Source: an uncultured bacterium
GTDB taxonomy: Bacteria; Bacillota; Clostridia; Lachnospirales; Lachnospiraceae
Assembly (NCBI GenBank): GCA_947647735.1
Contig: CANSLJ010000006.1
Coordinates: 62,001-126,000, forward strand
DNA length: 64,000 bases
Reading direction: 5' to 3'
The position numbers were made by a program, and so were the translations under genes. Within the stretch, counting starts at the first letter, position 1, and each line of letters starts with the position of its first letter. The notes beneath the pieces were generated by a model that saw nothing but the letters and a program-made list of their open reading frames with translations, did no database searches and had not been told where the DNA came from. Of the stretch, positions 9,596-18,530 are shown in pieces.

Positions 9596-10534
9596 ATGAA
9601 GTACCGGATGAAGATTGAAAACAGCCGTTATATGATGGCGTCACAGGTAAAGAAAAAGGAGACAGTGAAGATCAAGCAGAGCATGACCCGAACCACAGGC
9701 AGCTTTCGCGCCATGACGTTGAGAGGAAAGGGTGCGGAGCAGGAGGAGGATGTGTCAGGGAAGATGAGGCAGAGGAGTGTGATGTTCCTGCTGGATATGC
9801 TCTTTGGGGAGCATGCGAGAAGGCTGCCTTCTTTCGGAAGCAGCGATCTGTCCTCATCGTGGGGGATGGAGACGTTGCATTATGAGACGGAGACCTACTA
9901 TATGCAGGAGCAGAGCGCCTCGTTCCAGACGCAGGGACAGGTGGTGACAGCCGATGGCAGAACCATTGATTTTAATCTGAATGTACATATGAGCAGCCGT
10001 TTTGAGGCATATTATAAGGAAAGTTTTGATCTGCAGCGGGCGGTGAACCTCTGTGATCCGCTGGTCATCAATCTGGATTCGTCACCGGCGACGGTTTCGG
10101 ATCAGACGTTCTATTTTGATCTGGATGGCGACGGGATAGAGGAGAATATTCATAAACTGAACAGTGGGAGCGGTTATCTGGCGCTGGATAAAAATAATGA
10201 CGGTAAGATAAATGACGGGAGCGAGCTGTTTGGAACAGCTTCCGGTGACGGATTTGCGGACCTGGCGAAATATGACGAGGACGGTAACGGCTGGATCGAT
10301 GAAAATGACGCGATCTGGAATCACTTGAAAATATGGGTGCAGACGGACCGGGGACCGCAGCTGTATAGTCTGGCTGAGAAAGGCGTGGGGGCTATCTGCC
10401 TGAATAAGATGCCGACTTATTATACACAGTACGGCAAAAGCGGCGAGGTAAATGCGGTTGTGCGGAGCACAGGGATGTTCCTGTATGAAAACGGCAGAGC
10501 AGGCAGTATGCAACATCTGGATCTCGCAACCTGA
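9596..10534 (+). CDS. Hypothetical protein with EF-hand-like calcium-binding loops
   Basis: A 312-residue protein I cannot assign to a named family. Its C-terminal half carries acidic loops of the calcium-binding kind: DLDGDGIEENIHKL, DKNNDGKINDGSE and DEDGNGWIDENDAIW, about residues 178-240. The last two fit the DxDxDG-type loop. There is no signal peptide or membrane segment. A possible alternative start is the ATG at 9608: the AAGGAAGGGG ribosome site abuts the 9596 ATG directly but is 12 nt from 9608, so the start is uncertain. Similar proteins are common and unstudied in Lachnospiraceae, as far as I recall. The neighbours are also poorly understood envelope proteins. Confidence 0.7.
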   Translation: MKYRMKIENSRYMMASQVKKKETVKIKQSMTRTTGSFRAMTLRGKGAEQEEDVSGKMRQRSVMFLLDMLFGEHARRLPSFGSSDLSSSWGMETLHYETETYYMQEQSASFQTQGQVVTADGRTIDFNLNVHMSSRFEAYYKESFDLQRAVNLCDPLVINLDSSPATVSDQTFYFDLDGDGIEENIHKLNSGSGYLALDKNNDGKINDGSELFGTASGDGFADLAKYDEDGNGWIDENDAIWNHLKIWVQTDRGPQLYSLAEKGVGAICLNKMPTYYTQYGKSGEVNAVVRSTGMFLYENGRAGSMQHLDLAT

Positions 10535-10635
10535 ATAAATATTTTTTCTCCAAAACTGCATAAAACAGGCAGCTATGGAAAAACTAAGGGCATAGTATCA
10601 AATGCAGTTTATTATGTGGTTTGGAGGAAAATAGA

Positions 10636-11535
10636 ATGAAGAAGCGTAGTGGCAGAAATGGACAGAGAAAAGAAAGAGCGATCATGATCGCATCCTCAGT
10701 GCTGGTACTTTCAGCGCTGACGGTGACCGGAGTTTATGTGCGGAACGGAAAGGGTGAAGAACAGGACGGCGGTTATACGATCGATTTCAGCTCGCTGGAG
10801 GATGGAAAGTCTTCGGGCATCGTGGCGGAGGATATTCCGGTGACGGACAGTGACCTTGACTATGATCCGGCGTCCACGGAGGTGGATTCTTCCACGGTAA
10901 AAAATAATTATGGGAAGTCTTCAAAGAGCGGGGACAGCGGAGATCCTTTTGATGAAAAAGCGGAGGCGATCCGTCTGAAGGAAGCGACTTCCGATCTTGT
11001 GGTCGGAAGCGGACAGACAAAGGACGGGGAGGCTGATATCACGGAGGCGATGGCAGAGCTTCCGCTGGAGGACGAGATCGTGGAGGCGGATTCCGAGGCG
11101 GTGGCGGCACAGATACAGCCGGAACTTACATTCAGTGAGGCGGATTCGCTTATGATACCCTTTGCGGGAGATGTTCTGATCAACTACAGCGCGGATAAAT
11201 CGGTGTACTTTCCCACACTGCAGCAGTATAAATGCAATCCGGCCCTGGTGCTTGCCGCAACCTCGGGAGAATCCGTGAAAGCGGCGGCAGACGGTATGGT
11301 GAGCAGGATCTATGACGATCCGATGACGGGACAGACTGTCGTGATGAATCTGGGGAACGGATATGAGGTGACCTATGGACAGCTGCAGGAGGTGACGGTT
11401 TCCGAGGGAACGTATGTGGCGGAGGGCGAGATCTTTGCCCAGGTGGCGGAACCCACCCGGTATTATGCGGTAGAAGGCAGTAATCTGTATCTGAAACTGA
11501 CAAAGGACGGGGTGCCGGTCAATCCGGTGTCATAA
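10636..11535 (+). CDS. Membrane-anchored M23-like protein without zinc ligands (SpoIIQ-like)
   Basis: 299 residues with a basic N-terminus and one membrane segment (IMIASSVLVLSALTVTGVYV), then a long acidic linker, then an M23 (LytM) fold region from about residue 180 to the end. The usual zinc ligands (HxxxD and HxH) are absent: the first site reads CNPALVLAA and the second TYGQLQ. It is therefore probably a non-enzymatic scaffold, as for Bacillus SpoIIQ; a sporulation role is inference. The open frame reaches a TTG at 10621, but the ATG at 10636 sits 7 nt after GGAGGA and is the better start. A strong terminator follows. Confidence 0.75.
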   Translation: MKKRSGRNGQRKERAIMIASSVLVLSALTVTGVYVRNGKGEEQDGGYTIDFSSLEDGKSSGIVAEDIPVTDSDLDYDPASTEVDSSTVKNNYGKSSKSGDSGDPFDEKAEAIRLKEATSDLVVGSGQTKDGEADITEAMAELPLEDEIVEADSEAVAAQIQPELTFSEADSLMIPFAGDVLINYSADKSVYFPTLQQYKCNPALVLAATSGESVKAAADGMVSRIYDDPMTGQTVVMNLGNGYEVTYGQLQEVTVSEGTYVAEGEIFAQVAEPTRYYAVEGSNLYLKLTKDGVPVNPVS

Positions 11536-11570
11536 AAAACTGACAACACTTATTGCAAAGAACTGAAAAA

Positions 11571-11599
11571 GAATCTTGCCAAAGCAGGATTCTTTTTTT
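11571..11599 (+). terminator. Intrinsic terminator
   Basis: GAATCTTGC (11571-11579) pairs with GCAGGATTC (11584-11592) with one G-U pair, followed by seven T residues. It ends the M23-like gene. Confidence 0.88.
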
Positions 11600-11654
11600 A
11601 TTATTATAGTATGGTCGGATCAGATGTCATGTATCGGCATTCACAGGAGACAGA

Positions 11655-13190
11655 ATGGTGAAACAGTTTAAAATAAATAAGAAGAAATTTCCCCGCATTG
11701 CGCTGGCTGTGGCAATGAGCCTTTTTGTGTCAGGGTGTGCGGGAAATATTCCGTTTATGGGTGGAGAACAGAATAAGCAGGGAGAGATGGTTCTGATAGC
11801 GGAAACATTGGGACTGGAGCCGGATTTTTCCTATGAGAGAAAAGTCGAAAAACCGCATATTCAGACGGACCGCCTGGGGTATCTGCCTAAAAGTGCAAAA
11901 ACAGCGATCATACAGGGTGGGGAACTGCCCCAGCGGTTTCAGATCATGGAGAAGGATTCCGGCAAATGTGTGTATGAGGGGGAAGTGCGCCGGAATGAGG
12001 AGACTGCCAGCGGCATTTTCACAGGCTATTGCATTTTTACGGAGCTGGAGGAAGAGGGGAGCTATTATATAAAATGCGATAAGATAGGCTGCTCCTATTA
12101 TTTTGTTATCGGAAGAGATGCGTATCTGGAAAAAGAACTGGAACTCGGCAGTATGATAGAGGAAATGCGAAGTGAAGGAGCACAGAAGGCCCAGCAGGAC
12201 GGCGAGGCAGTGAGCAGGACAGAGGATATCTGCGGGACAGTCAGCTGTCTTCTGGCGGCCTATGAGATGTACCCAGGGCTGCTGCTGGAAATCTGGGGGG
12301 ATGGAAAACCGGAGAGTGACGCACCGGAGGCGGGCGGAGAAGATTTTTTCCGGATGCTGCGGAAGGAGACGGACTGGCTTTTGTCCTTGCAGGATGAGGT
12401 GACAGGCGGGATATATGAAAATGCCGATGCGGCTTTTGGGGAGGCGGACGGCGCACAGAAGGCGGAGCAGGAGATCAGTGAGGAGGCGACAGCCGCCTTT
12501 GCCGGGACGATGGCAAAATACAGTTATCTGTATCAGCAGTATGACCTGGATTACGCCAATACCTGTCTGAAGGCGGCGGCGAAGGCGTGGAGATATCTGA
12601 GCGGGACACAGGGGCCTGCGGGAGGAATTGAAGCGGGCAGAGAGAGGGATGAAGAAAAAGGATTCCATACGGGAACGCCGATGTCAGGAAGATTTTATGC
12701 GGTTTCAGAGTTGTACCGTGCATCAAATGAAAAGCTGTATCATAATTATATTTTACAGAATCAGGAGTTGCTGCTTGGGCAGAAGGAAGACTTTTACCTG
12801 TTGATGGGAAAGGTCACATATCTCTCCACGCGGCGGGATGTGGATCAGGAACTGTGCGGGCTGATCATGGACAGTCTGATGAAAGAAGCGGAGGACATCA
12901 CGGCAAGAACGAAAGCAGGGCTGTTTTTGACGGATGGAGAGAGTTCAGATGATGTTTTATGGAATATGACAGTTATGGCACTGGCAAATTACGCGATCAT
13001 GAACCATGAGTATGTGACAGTGATCGAAAATAATATGCATTATCTGCTGGGCAGGAATGCGGAGGCGGAATTTCTGCCGGGGAAGCCGGAGTGCCGGGAG
13101 GCTGCGGCGGAACTGCTGCTGTTTAGTGTGATAGAGGCGGAGAGGGAGATCATAGAGGCGTCGGAGGCGGAAGAGAGCGGGAAGGATTGA
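11655..13190 (+). CDS. Lipoprotein with GH9-type N-terminal Ig domain and degenerate alpha/alpha barrel
   Basis: A 511-residue predicted lipoprotein with lipobox LFVSGCAG (Cys about residue 28). Residues about 70-150 (IQTDRLGYLPKSAKTAII onward) resemble the cellulase-D N-terminal Ig-like domain found in glycoside hydrolase family 9. The remainder is helical, with WLLSLQDEVTGGIYEN resembling a GH9 barrel segment. The catalytic DAGDYGKY-type motif is not present and the region where it should lie is unrelated, so activity is doubtful. It stands directly upstream of ddl-murF, which suggests an envelope role, but this is inference. The ATG follows ACAGGAGACAGA. Confidence 0.68.
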   Translation: MVKQFKINKKKFPRIALAVAMSLFVSGCAGNIPFMGGEQNKQGEMVLIAETLGLEPDFSYERKVEKPHIQTDRLGYLPKSAKTAIIQGGELPQRFQIMEKDSGKCVYEGEVRRNEETASGIFTGYCIFTELEEEGSYYIKCDKIGCSYYFVIGRDAYLEKELELGSMIEEMRSEGAQKAQQDGEAVSRTEDICGTVSCLLAAYEMYPGLLLEIWGDGKPESDAPEAGGEDFFRMLRKETDWLLSLQDEVTGGIYENADAAFGEADGAQKAEQEISEEATAAFAGTMAKYSYLYQQYDLDYANTCLKAAAKAWRYLSGTQGPAGGIEAGRERDEEKGFHTGTPMSGRFYAVSELYRASNEKLYHNYILQNQELLLGQKEDFYLLMGKVTYLSTRRDVDQELCGLIMDSLMKEAEDITARTKAGLFLTDGESSDDVLWNMTVMALANYAIMNHEYVTVIENNMHYLLGRNAEAEFLPGKPECREAAAELLLFSVIEAEREIIEASEAEESGKD

Positions 13191-13312
13191 GGAATATGAT
13201 GGGATAGCGGGGAAGGCTGAGATATAGAGGTTGAAGAGAACAGATAAAGGGGAGAAACAAAAAGCCGAAATGCGCGGCAGGTTTGAAAAAGATAGAGAGG
13301 AAGAAAAAGATT

Positions 13313-14380
13313 ATGAAGATTGTAGTGTTGGCAGGCGGTATCAGTACGGAGAGAGACGTATCCTTGAGTTCGGGAAGCCTGATCTATAAAACATTGAAGG
13401 AGCGTGGGCATCAGGTCGTTCTGCTGGATGTTTTTCTCGGATATGAGGGGGAGGATGTAGAGGAGATTTTTGAGAAAAACCATGACTGGGCTGCCAAGAT
13501 CGGCCATATCGCGGAAGAAAGTCCGGATATTGAACAGATCAAGGCGCTGCGCCCGGACTGGAAGAAGAACTTTTTCGGACCGAATGTCATTTCCGTATGC
13601 CAGAAGGCAGATGTCGTATTTATGGGACTGCATGGAGAAAACGGGGAGAACGGCAGGATTCAGGCGTGTTTTGATCTGATGGGGATATGTTATACCGGAA
13701 CGGATTATGTCAGCTCGGCGCTCTGTATGGATAAGGGACTGGCAAAGGAATTGTTTGCGAACCATGGAGTTCCAACGCCCTATGGCATCAGGCTGAAGAA
13801 GAAGGATCTGGAAGCTTATCTGGAAAAAAGAAAAGAAGGACAGGAGGAAAAAGAGGTTCCCTTTCCGGTGGTGGTGAAAGCCTGCTGCGGTGGTTCCAGC
13901 GTGGGCGTTTATATGGTGAGCGGGGAAGAGGACTATGAGAAAGCGCTGCGGGAGGCATTCCGGTATGATGAGGAAGTGATCATTGAGCAGTACATAAAAG
14001 GAAGAGAATTTTCTGTCGGAGTGATGGAAGGCAGAGCGCTTCCGGTGATAGAGATCGCGCCATTGCAGGGATTTTACGATTATAAAAATAAATATCAGGC
14101 TGGGAGTACGGTGGAGACCTGTCCGGCGGATATCCCGGCGGAGAAGACGAAAGAAATGCAGAGGTGGGCGGAAAAGGCTTTTGAGGTACTGCGGCTGAAA
14201 AATTATGCCCGGATGGATTTTATGATGAATGAGGCGGGGGAGATGTTCTGTCTGGAAGCCAATACGCTGCCGGGGATGACGCCGACCTCTCTGCTGCCTC
14301 AGGAGGCAGCGGCGGAGGGAGTGTCTTTCGGGGAGCTGTGCGAGAAGATCATTGAGGCGGCAGTCAAAGGAAATAAATGA
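13313..14380 (+). CDS. ddl: D-alanine--D-alanine ligase
   Basis: 355 residues of ATP-grasp fold making the D-Ala-D-Ala dipeptide for peptidoglycan. Visible features are the N-terminal MKIVVLAGGISTERDVSLSSG, GLHGENGENGRIQ, the ATP-binding KACCGGSSVGVYMV and the C-terminal metal-binding LEANTLPGMTPTSLLP. The open frame extends ten residues upstream to 13283, but the conserved protein begins at the ATG at 13313, which follows GAGGAAG. It pairs functionally with murF downstream (121 bp gap). I see no sign of the altered D-Lac or D-Ser specificity enzymes but cannot exclude it without alignment. Confidence 0.94.
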   Translation: MKIVVLAGGISTERDVSLSSGSLIYKTLKERGHQVVLLDVFLGYEGEDVEEIFEKNHDWAAKIGHIAEESPDIEQIKALRPDWKKNFFGPNVISVCQKADVVFMGLHGENGENGRIQACFDLMGICYTGTDYVSSALCMDKGLAKELFANHGVPTPYGIRLKKKDLEAYLEKRKEGQEEKEVPFPVVVKACCGGSSVGVYMVSGEEDYEKALREAFRYDEEVIIEQYIKGREFSVGVMEGRALPVIEIAPLQGFYDYKNKYQAGSTVETCPADIPAEKTKEMQRWAEKAFEVLRLKNYARMDFMMNEAGEMFCLEANTLPGMTPTSLLPQEAAAEGVSFGELCEKIIEAAVKGNK

Positions 14381-14501
14381 TCTGATGAAATGGGGCGGGA
14401 TAGAGTAGAAAGGTAGATTAAGCCAGACGATGAAGTTTAAAGCCGGAATCATGTAAAGAAATTTAATTGATCGAGAAGACGTATGTAAAAGTGGAGAAGA
14501 T

Positions 14502-15872
14502 ATGAAAAATATGACGTTAAAGAATATTGCGGATGCCTGCGGCGGAACGCTTTACGGCGGGCAGGAGGAGCTGGAGATCACAGGGGCTGTGATGGATTCC
14601 AGATTGATAGAAAAAGATTTTCTGTTCTTTGCTATAAAGGGAGAGCGGGTGGACGGACATCAGTTTATTCCGCAGGTGATGGAAAAGGGAGCTGCCTGTG
14701 CAGTCTGTGAAGAAGCACCGGAAGGTTTAAAAGGCCCCTATATTCTGGTGGATGATGTGAAAAAGGCAATGCAGGATATTACGTCGTTTTACAGAGCGGG
14801 ACTTTCCATTCCGGTTGTGGGTATCACGGGGAGCGTGGGAAAGACAAGCACGAAGGAGTTTATTGCGTCGGTGCTGGAAGAGAAGTATAAGGTGCTGAAA
14901 ACGCAGGGGAATTATAATAATGAGCTGGGCGTGCCGCTGACGCTTTTGAGGATACGGGAAGAACATGAGGCGGCCGTCGTGGAAATGGGTATCAATCATT
15001 TCGGGGAGATGCACAGGTTAAGCCGTATGGCGGCGCCGGATCTTGTGGTGATGACAAACATCGGTGACTGTCATCTGGAGGCGCTGGGCTCCCGGGAAGG
15101 CATTTTGAAGGCAAAATCGGAAATCTTTGATTTTATGAGCACGGACGGGACGGTTATCATAAACGGTGATGATGATATGCTCTCCACCATAAAGGAAGTA
15201 CATGGAAAAGCGCCGGTTACTTTCGGAAAAAAGGAAGGCAGCTTATGTTATGCGACAGATATCCGGCAAAAGGGGTTGTTTGGAAGCAGTGCAGAGATTC
15301 ATATGCCATCCGGAAGCTTTCAGGCTGAGATCCCTCTGCCGGGGGAGCATATGGTGTACAATGCGTTGGCGGCAGCAGCGGTGGGAGAGGCGCTGGGATT
15401 GTCCTGCGAAGAAATCGCGGCGGGGATCGCGGCGGTAAAACCTACGGCGGGCAGGAGCAATCTGATCAGATGTGGCGATAAGGTGATCATCGACGACTGC
15501 TATAATGCCAATCCGGTTTCCATGTGTGCGGCGCTGGATCTGCTGGCACAGGCGGATACCAGAAAGGTGGCAATCCTTGGGGATATGTTTGAACTGGGGG
15601 AGAATGCGGAAAAACTTCACGGCGATGTGGGGCGGCATGCGGCAGAAATGTCAGTGGATGTGATCATCTGTGTCGGTGAGATGTCCGGGAGGATGACGAA
15701 AGAAGCGGAGGCGGGAAATGCCAGGGGAAGTGAGATTTACTATTTCCCGACGAAGGAAGAGTTGCTGGAGAAACTTCCGGAGATGATAAAGCCGGCGGAC
15801 ACGATACTGGTGAAGGCATCTCATGGGATGGGATTTGCGGAGGTCGTGGAGCGGCTGAAGAAAGTACAGTAA
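14502..15872 (+). CDS. murF: UDP-N-acetylmuramoyl-tripeptide--D-alanyl-D-alanine ligase
   Basis: 456 residues. Adds the D-Ala-D-Ala made by Ddl to the UDP-MurNAc-tripeptide in the cytoplasm. The Mur-ligase P-loop GITGSVGKTSTKE is at about residues 107-119, followed by TQGNYNNELGVPLTLL and EMGINHFGEM. DDCYNANPVSM is the MurF signature near residue 330, and AILGDMFELGE follows. Length is standard. It probably shares a transcript with ddl. A structured repeat region, not a clear terminator, follows. Confidence 0.95.
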   Translation: MKNMTLKNIADACGGTLYGGQEELEITGAVMDSRLIEKDFLFFAIKGERVDGHQFIPQVMEKGAACAVCEEAPEGLKGPYILVDDVKKAMQDITSFYRAGLSIPVVGITGSVGKTSTKEFIASVLEEKYKVLKTQGNYNNELGVPLTLLRIREEHEAAVVEMGINHFGEMHRLSRMAAPDLVVMTNIGDCHLEALGSREGILKAKSEIFDFMSTDGTVIINGDDDMLSTIKEVHGKAPVTFGKKEGSLCYATDIRQKGLFGSSAEIHMPSGSFQAEIPLPGEHMVYNALAAAAVGEALGLSCEEIAAGIAAVKPTAGRSNLIRCGDKVIIDDCYNANPVSMCAALDLLAQADTRKVAILGDMFELGENAEKLHGDVGRHAAEMSVDVIICVGEMSGRMTKEAEAGNARGSEIYYFPTKEELLEKLPEMIKPADTILVKASHGMGFAEVVERLKKVQ

Positions 15873-15882
15873 ACAGGAGGCG

Positions 15883-16016
15883 TGCGGGAAAGCATGCGGA
15901 ACTGGAAAACAGCATGCTTTCAGGAAGCGCACAAAACGATTTACAGACGCAGGGCGGCTGGAAATTGTTTTAGGCAAGGGTGTGCTGCGGGAAAGCATGC
16001 GGAACTGGAATGGAGA
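15883..16016 (+). repeat. Direct repeat with hairpin and Shine-Dalgarno-bearing right end (element E3, copy 1)
   Basis: A 25-nt sequence is repeated exactly at 15883-15907 and 15986-16010; its shared part includes GCATGCGGAACTGGAA. The first copy forms a perfect 10-bp hairpin, GAAAGCATGC (15888-15897) with GCATGCTTTC (15912-15921). The second copy runs into AACTGGAATGGAG (16003-16015), which supplies the ribosome site of the aldo/keto reductase 7 nt before its ATG. A nearly identical right end precedes the alcohol dehydrogenase at 49677-49690 and pduL at 52437-52450. Confidence 0.75.
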
Positions 16017-16023
16017 AAAGGGT

Positions 16024-16986
16024 ATGGAAAAAAGACAGATTCAGGACACGGAACTTTGGGTTTCCCCCTTCGGGCTGGGGACAGCGGATGCGGGAGTGGG
16101 CTGGAAAGAGGAGGAGACAGACCGTATTATCGGAAGCTATCTGGAACTGGGCGGAAATGTGGTTGATACGGCTCATGTTTATTCCGACTGGGTGCCGCCG
16201 GAGATATCCAGAAGTGAGAGGATCATCGGGGACTGGCTCGCAAAATCGAAAAAGAGAAATGAGATCGTGCTGGTGACAAAGGGCGGGCATCCCAGCATGC
16301 TGGGGGAGAATCCGGACATGCATCAGAGCCGCATGCGGAGAGAAGATATGATAAAAGATCTGGATGGTTCTCTGATAAAGCTGCGGACAGACCATATTGA
16401 CCTTTATTTTTACCACAGGGACGATCCGGGGATTCCCGTGGAGGAGACCATAGAGGTGATGGAGGAGTTTGTAAAGCAGGGGAAGATCCGTTATTACGGC
16501 TGCTCAAACTGGACACCGAGACGTATGGCGGAGGCGGACCGGTACTGTAAGGAGAAAGGCTGCCGGGGCTTTACAGCGGATCAGATGCTGTTCAATTATG
16601 GCACAGAGTATATGAATCCAATGGCGGATGATACGCTGTGCACGATGGATGATGAAATGTATGCTTATCATAAGGCAAACAGCAGAAATCTGGCGATGCC
16701 TTATATGGGGATTGCCAGCGGCTTCTTCCACAGCTATGAAAAGAAGGGGGCGGACGCCGTAAAGGAAAGCCCTTATTATACGGAAAAGAATATGCAGAGA
16801 ATAAAGCGGCTTGAGATGCTGAAAGAGAAATACAACGCAAATACAACACAGATCCTGCTCGGCTTTTTCACAGTGCAGGATTTCTACTGTCTGCCGTTGT
16901 ATGGTACGGGAAAGCCTGAGAGGATGAAGGAAGCGGCGGATGCATTTTCCATTGCATTTGAGAGGAAGGATTTTTTGGAACTGTAA
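16024..16986 (+). CDS. Aldo/keto reductase
   Basis: 320 residues, NADPH-dependent aldo/keto reductase fold. The catalytic tetrad appears as D and Y in VVDTAHVYSDW, K in LVTKGGH and H in DLYFYHRDD. The substrate cannot be told from sequence. The open frame runs upstream into the repeat (M at 15982), but the ATG at 16024 has a GGAGA site 7 nt upstream and begins the typical EKRQIQDTELWVSPFGLGT. It is followed by a terminator shared with plsC on the other strand. Confidence 0.88.
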   Translation: MEKRQIQDTELWVSPFGLGTADAGVGWKEEETDRIIGSYLELGGNVVDTAHVYSDWVPPEISRSERIIGDWLAKSKKRNEIVLVTKGGHPSMLGENPDMHQSRMRREDMIKDLDGSLIKLRTDHIDLYFYHRDDPGIPVEETIEVMEEFVKQGKIRYYGCSNWTPRRMAEADRYCKEKGCRGFTADQMLFNYGTEYMNPMADDTLCTMDDEMYAYHKANSRNLAMPYMGIASGFFHSYEKKGADAVKESPYYTEKNMQRIKRLEMLKEKYNANTTQILLGFFTVQDFYCLPLYGTGKPERMKEAADAFSIAFERKDFLEL

Positions 16987-16998
16987 TGATAAATCAAG

Positions 16999-17046
16999 AT
17001 CAGGGGCTTTGGAGCAGTTTAACCGCTCACAAGCCCCTGATTTTTA
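16999..17046 (+). terminator. Convergent terminator between the aldo/keto reductase and plsC
   Basis: ATCAGGGGCTT at 16999-17009 pairs perfectly with AAGCCCCTGAT at 17031-17041, followed by TTTTTAT. The right arm lies within the last codons of plsC on the minus strand, so the hairpin overlaps coding sequence. Confidence 0.8.
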
Positions 17047-17756
17047 TAGTAGGTTTCTTTGATCGTCTTTTCCACAATATCCGATATCTTCTTTCGTTCT
17101 TCTTTCGGAAGATCCTTCGGATAGACAGGTTTACAGTATTCCAGAACAACATGTGTCCTGCGGATCCAGGGCATATGTGCCTCAAAAATATCTTCCGTAT
17201 GGTTCAGCGCCATGGGAACGATGGCGCATCCGCCCTTTTCAGCGATCTTCAGGCTGCCTCCGTGGAAGGGCAGGAAATCTTCGGATGTATCATTCCGGGT
17301 GCCTTCCGGAAAGACACAGATGGAGATGCCGGCTTTGACCTTATTGATCGCGGCAAGGATCACGGCAAGACCTTCTTTGATATTATTTCTGTCAAGGAAC
17401 AGGCAGTGCAGATATCTCATCCAGACGTTGAGGAGCGGGATCCTTTCGATTTCCTTTTTGGAGATATAACCGCAGAGCCCGGGGGTTCTGGCGTAGGTGA
17501 TCACAACATCGAAATAGCTTCTGTGGTTCCCGATATAAAGAACGGGTTCTTCTTTTGGTACATTTTCCTCGCCGATCACGGTGATCTTCGTGCCGCTTAT
17601 AAAAAGAACACAGCGGAAAGCCCATTGTACAAGTCTTAGAGAACTGATGTCTTTTTTATTCTGGTTAAATTTCCCGATGATCCATTCCACAAGCATAACG
17701 GGGATGGAGAGTACAAGAAAAAGAAATACAAACAAAACAACAAAAAAGGTGCGCAT
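17019..17756 (-). CDS. plsC: 1-acyl-sn-glycerol-3-phosphate acyltransferase (PlsC family)
   Basis: 245 residues. Acylates lysophosphatidic acid in phospholipid synthesis at the inner face of the membrane. One N-terminal membrane segment (residues about 3-23) precedes the catalytic HX4D motif, NHRSYFD (H78, D83), and the glycerophosphate-binding VFPEGTR. It is transcribed away from the rhamnose mutarotase; the shared upstream region is AT-rich. The specific acyl donor is unknown. Confidence 0.9.
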   Translation of the reverse strand: MRTFFVVLFVFLFLVLSIPVMLVEWIIGKFNQNKKDISSLRLVQWAFRCVLFISGTKITVIGEENVPKEEPVLYIGNHRSYFDVVITYARTPGLCGYISKKEIERIPLLNVWMRYLHCLFLDRNNIKEGLAVILAAINKVKAGISICVFPEGTRNDTSEDFLPFHGGSLKIAEKGGCAIVPMALNHTEDIFEAHMPWIRRTHVVLEYCKPVYPKDLPKEERKKISDIVEKTIKETYYKNQGLVSG

Positions 17757-18037
17757 ATTGAAAATCCTCTTATCCGAAATTTATGATCAGGAAATGTACT
17801 GTATCACAGGAATTTACTTACCGCTGTCAGTCCATAGCCCTATTAGATAGTTTACTATAGAATACGTAGAAAGGACAAGTAAAACTTATCGTGAATAAGG
17901 TAAAGAGTTGCAAAATATTGAAAAAGAAAATAATATTACCCAAAATCTGAAAAAAATACGATAGTTTTCAAAAATTGATAGTGCTATACTGAATGCTATT
18001 CAAAATGTGAAAATCATATAGAATTATGGAGGGTGCT

Positions 18038-18349
18038 ATGATTAAAACATTCAAAATGAAATTGTATGAAGGAATGGAAAAGGAGTATGAAAAGAGGCAT
18101 AACCAACTCTGGCCGGAGATGATCGACATGATCCATGAGCACGGCGGAAAAAACTATACGATCGCACTGGATCCCGAAACGCTGGTGCTGTATGGCTATA
18201 TTGAAATTGAAGATGAGGAATTGTGGAGCAAAGGAGCAGATACGGCGATCAACCGTAAGTGGTGGGATTTTATGGCGGACATTATGGATACTAATCCGGA
18301 TAACAGTCCCGTATGTAAAGACTTAAATGTATTATTTCATCTGGACTGA
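18038..18349 (+). CDS. rhaM: L-rhamnose mutarotase
   Basis: 103 residues. Interconverts alpha and beta L-rhamnose. The start MIKTFKMKLYEGMEKEYEKR with RHNQLWPEM, the central YGYIEIEDEELW and the tail WWDFMADIMDTNPD match the RhaM (YiiL) family closely. The ATG at 18038 follows GGAGGG; an in-frame ATG at 18026 overlaps that site and is rejected. A TATACT -10 box at 17985-17990 has only a weak -35, which would suit an activator-dependent promoter. It stands apart from rhaB-rhaA by 42 kb and next to the AraC-controlled sugar genes. Confidence 0.93.
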   Translation: MIKTFKMKLYEGMEKEYEKRHNQLWPEMIDMIHEHGGKNYTIALDPETLVLYGYIEIEDEELWSKGADTAINRKWWDFMADIMDTNPDNSPVCKDLNVLFHLD

Positions 18350-18364
18350 AGATTTTGGAATCAA

Positions 18365-18397
18365 ACGCCCTGTCGGGAAACCGGCAGGGTGTTTTTT
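18365..18397 (+). terminator. Intrinsic terminator after rhaM
   Basis: ACGCCCTGTCGG pairs with CCGGCAGGGTGT around a GAAA loop, followed by TTTTTT. It separates rhaM from the sugar-binding lipoprotein. Confidence 0.85.
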
Positions 18398-18423
18398 ATG
18401 GGAAGAAACAGAAAAAAGAAAGC

Positions 18424-18441
18424 GCAATAAACTGTTATTTT
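18424..18441 (+). promoter_or_regulatory. Shared operator motif, copy A
   Basis: GCAATAA-A-CTGTTATTTT lies about 90 bp upstream of the sugar-binding lipoprotein gene. An 18-bp sequence differing at one central base lies at 20661-20678, between the AraC-type regulator and the isomerase. Two such matches flanking the same regulator suggest its binding site. A TAATATAGAA sequence at 18461-18470 could hold the -10 box. Confidence 0.6.
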
Positions 18442-18530
18442 GGGACAACTATCTTGGATGTAATATAGAAAAGCCGGGAGTATAATGTGGGTACCGAAAA
18501 ATAAAAGTATTTATCAAAAAGGAGGTTAAA

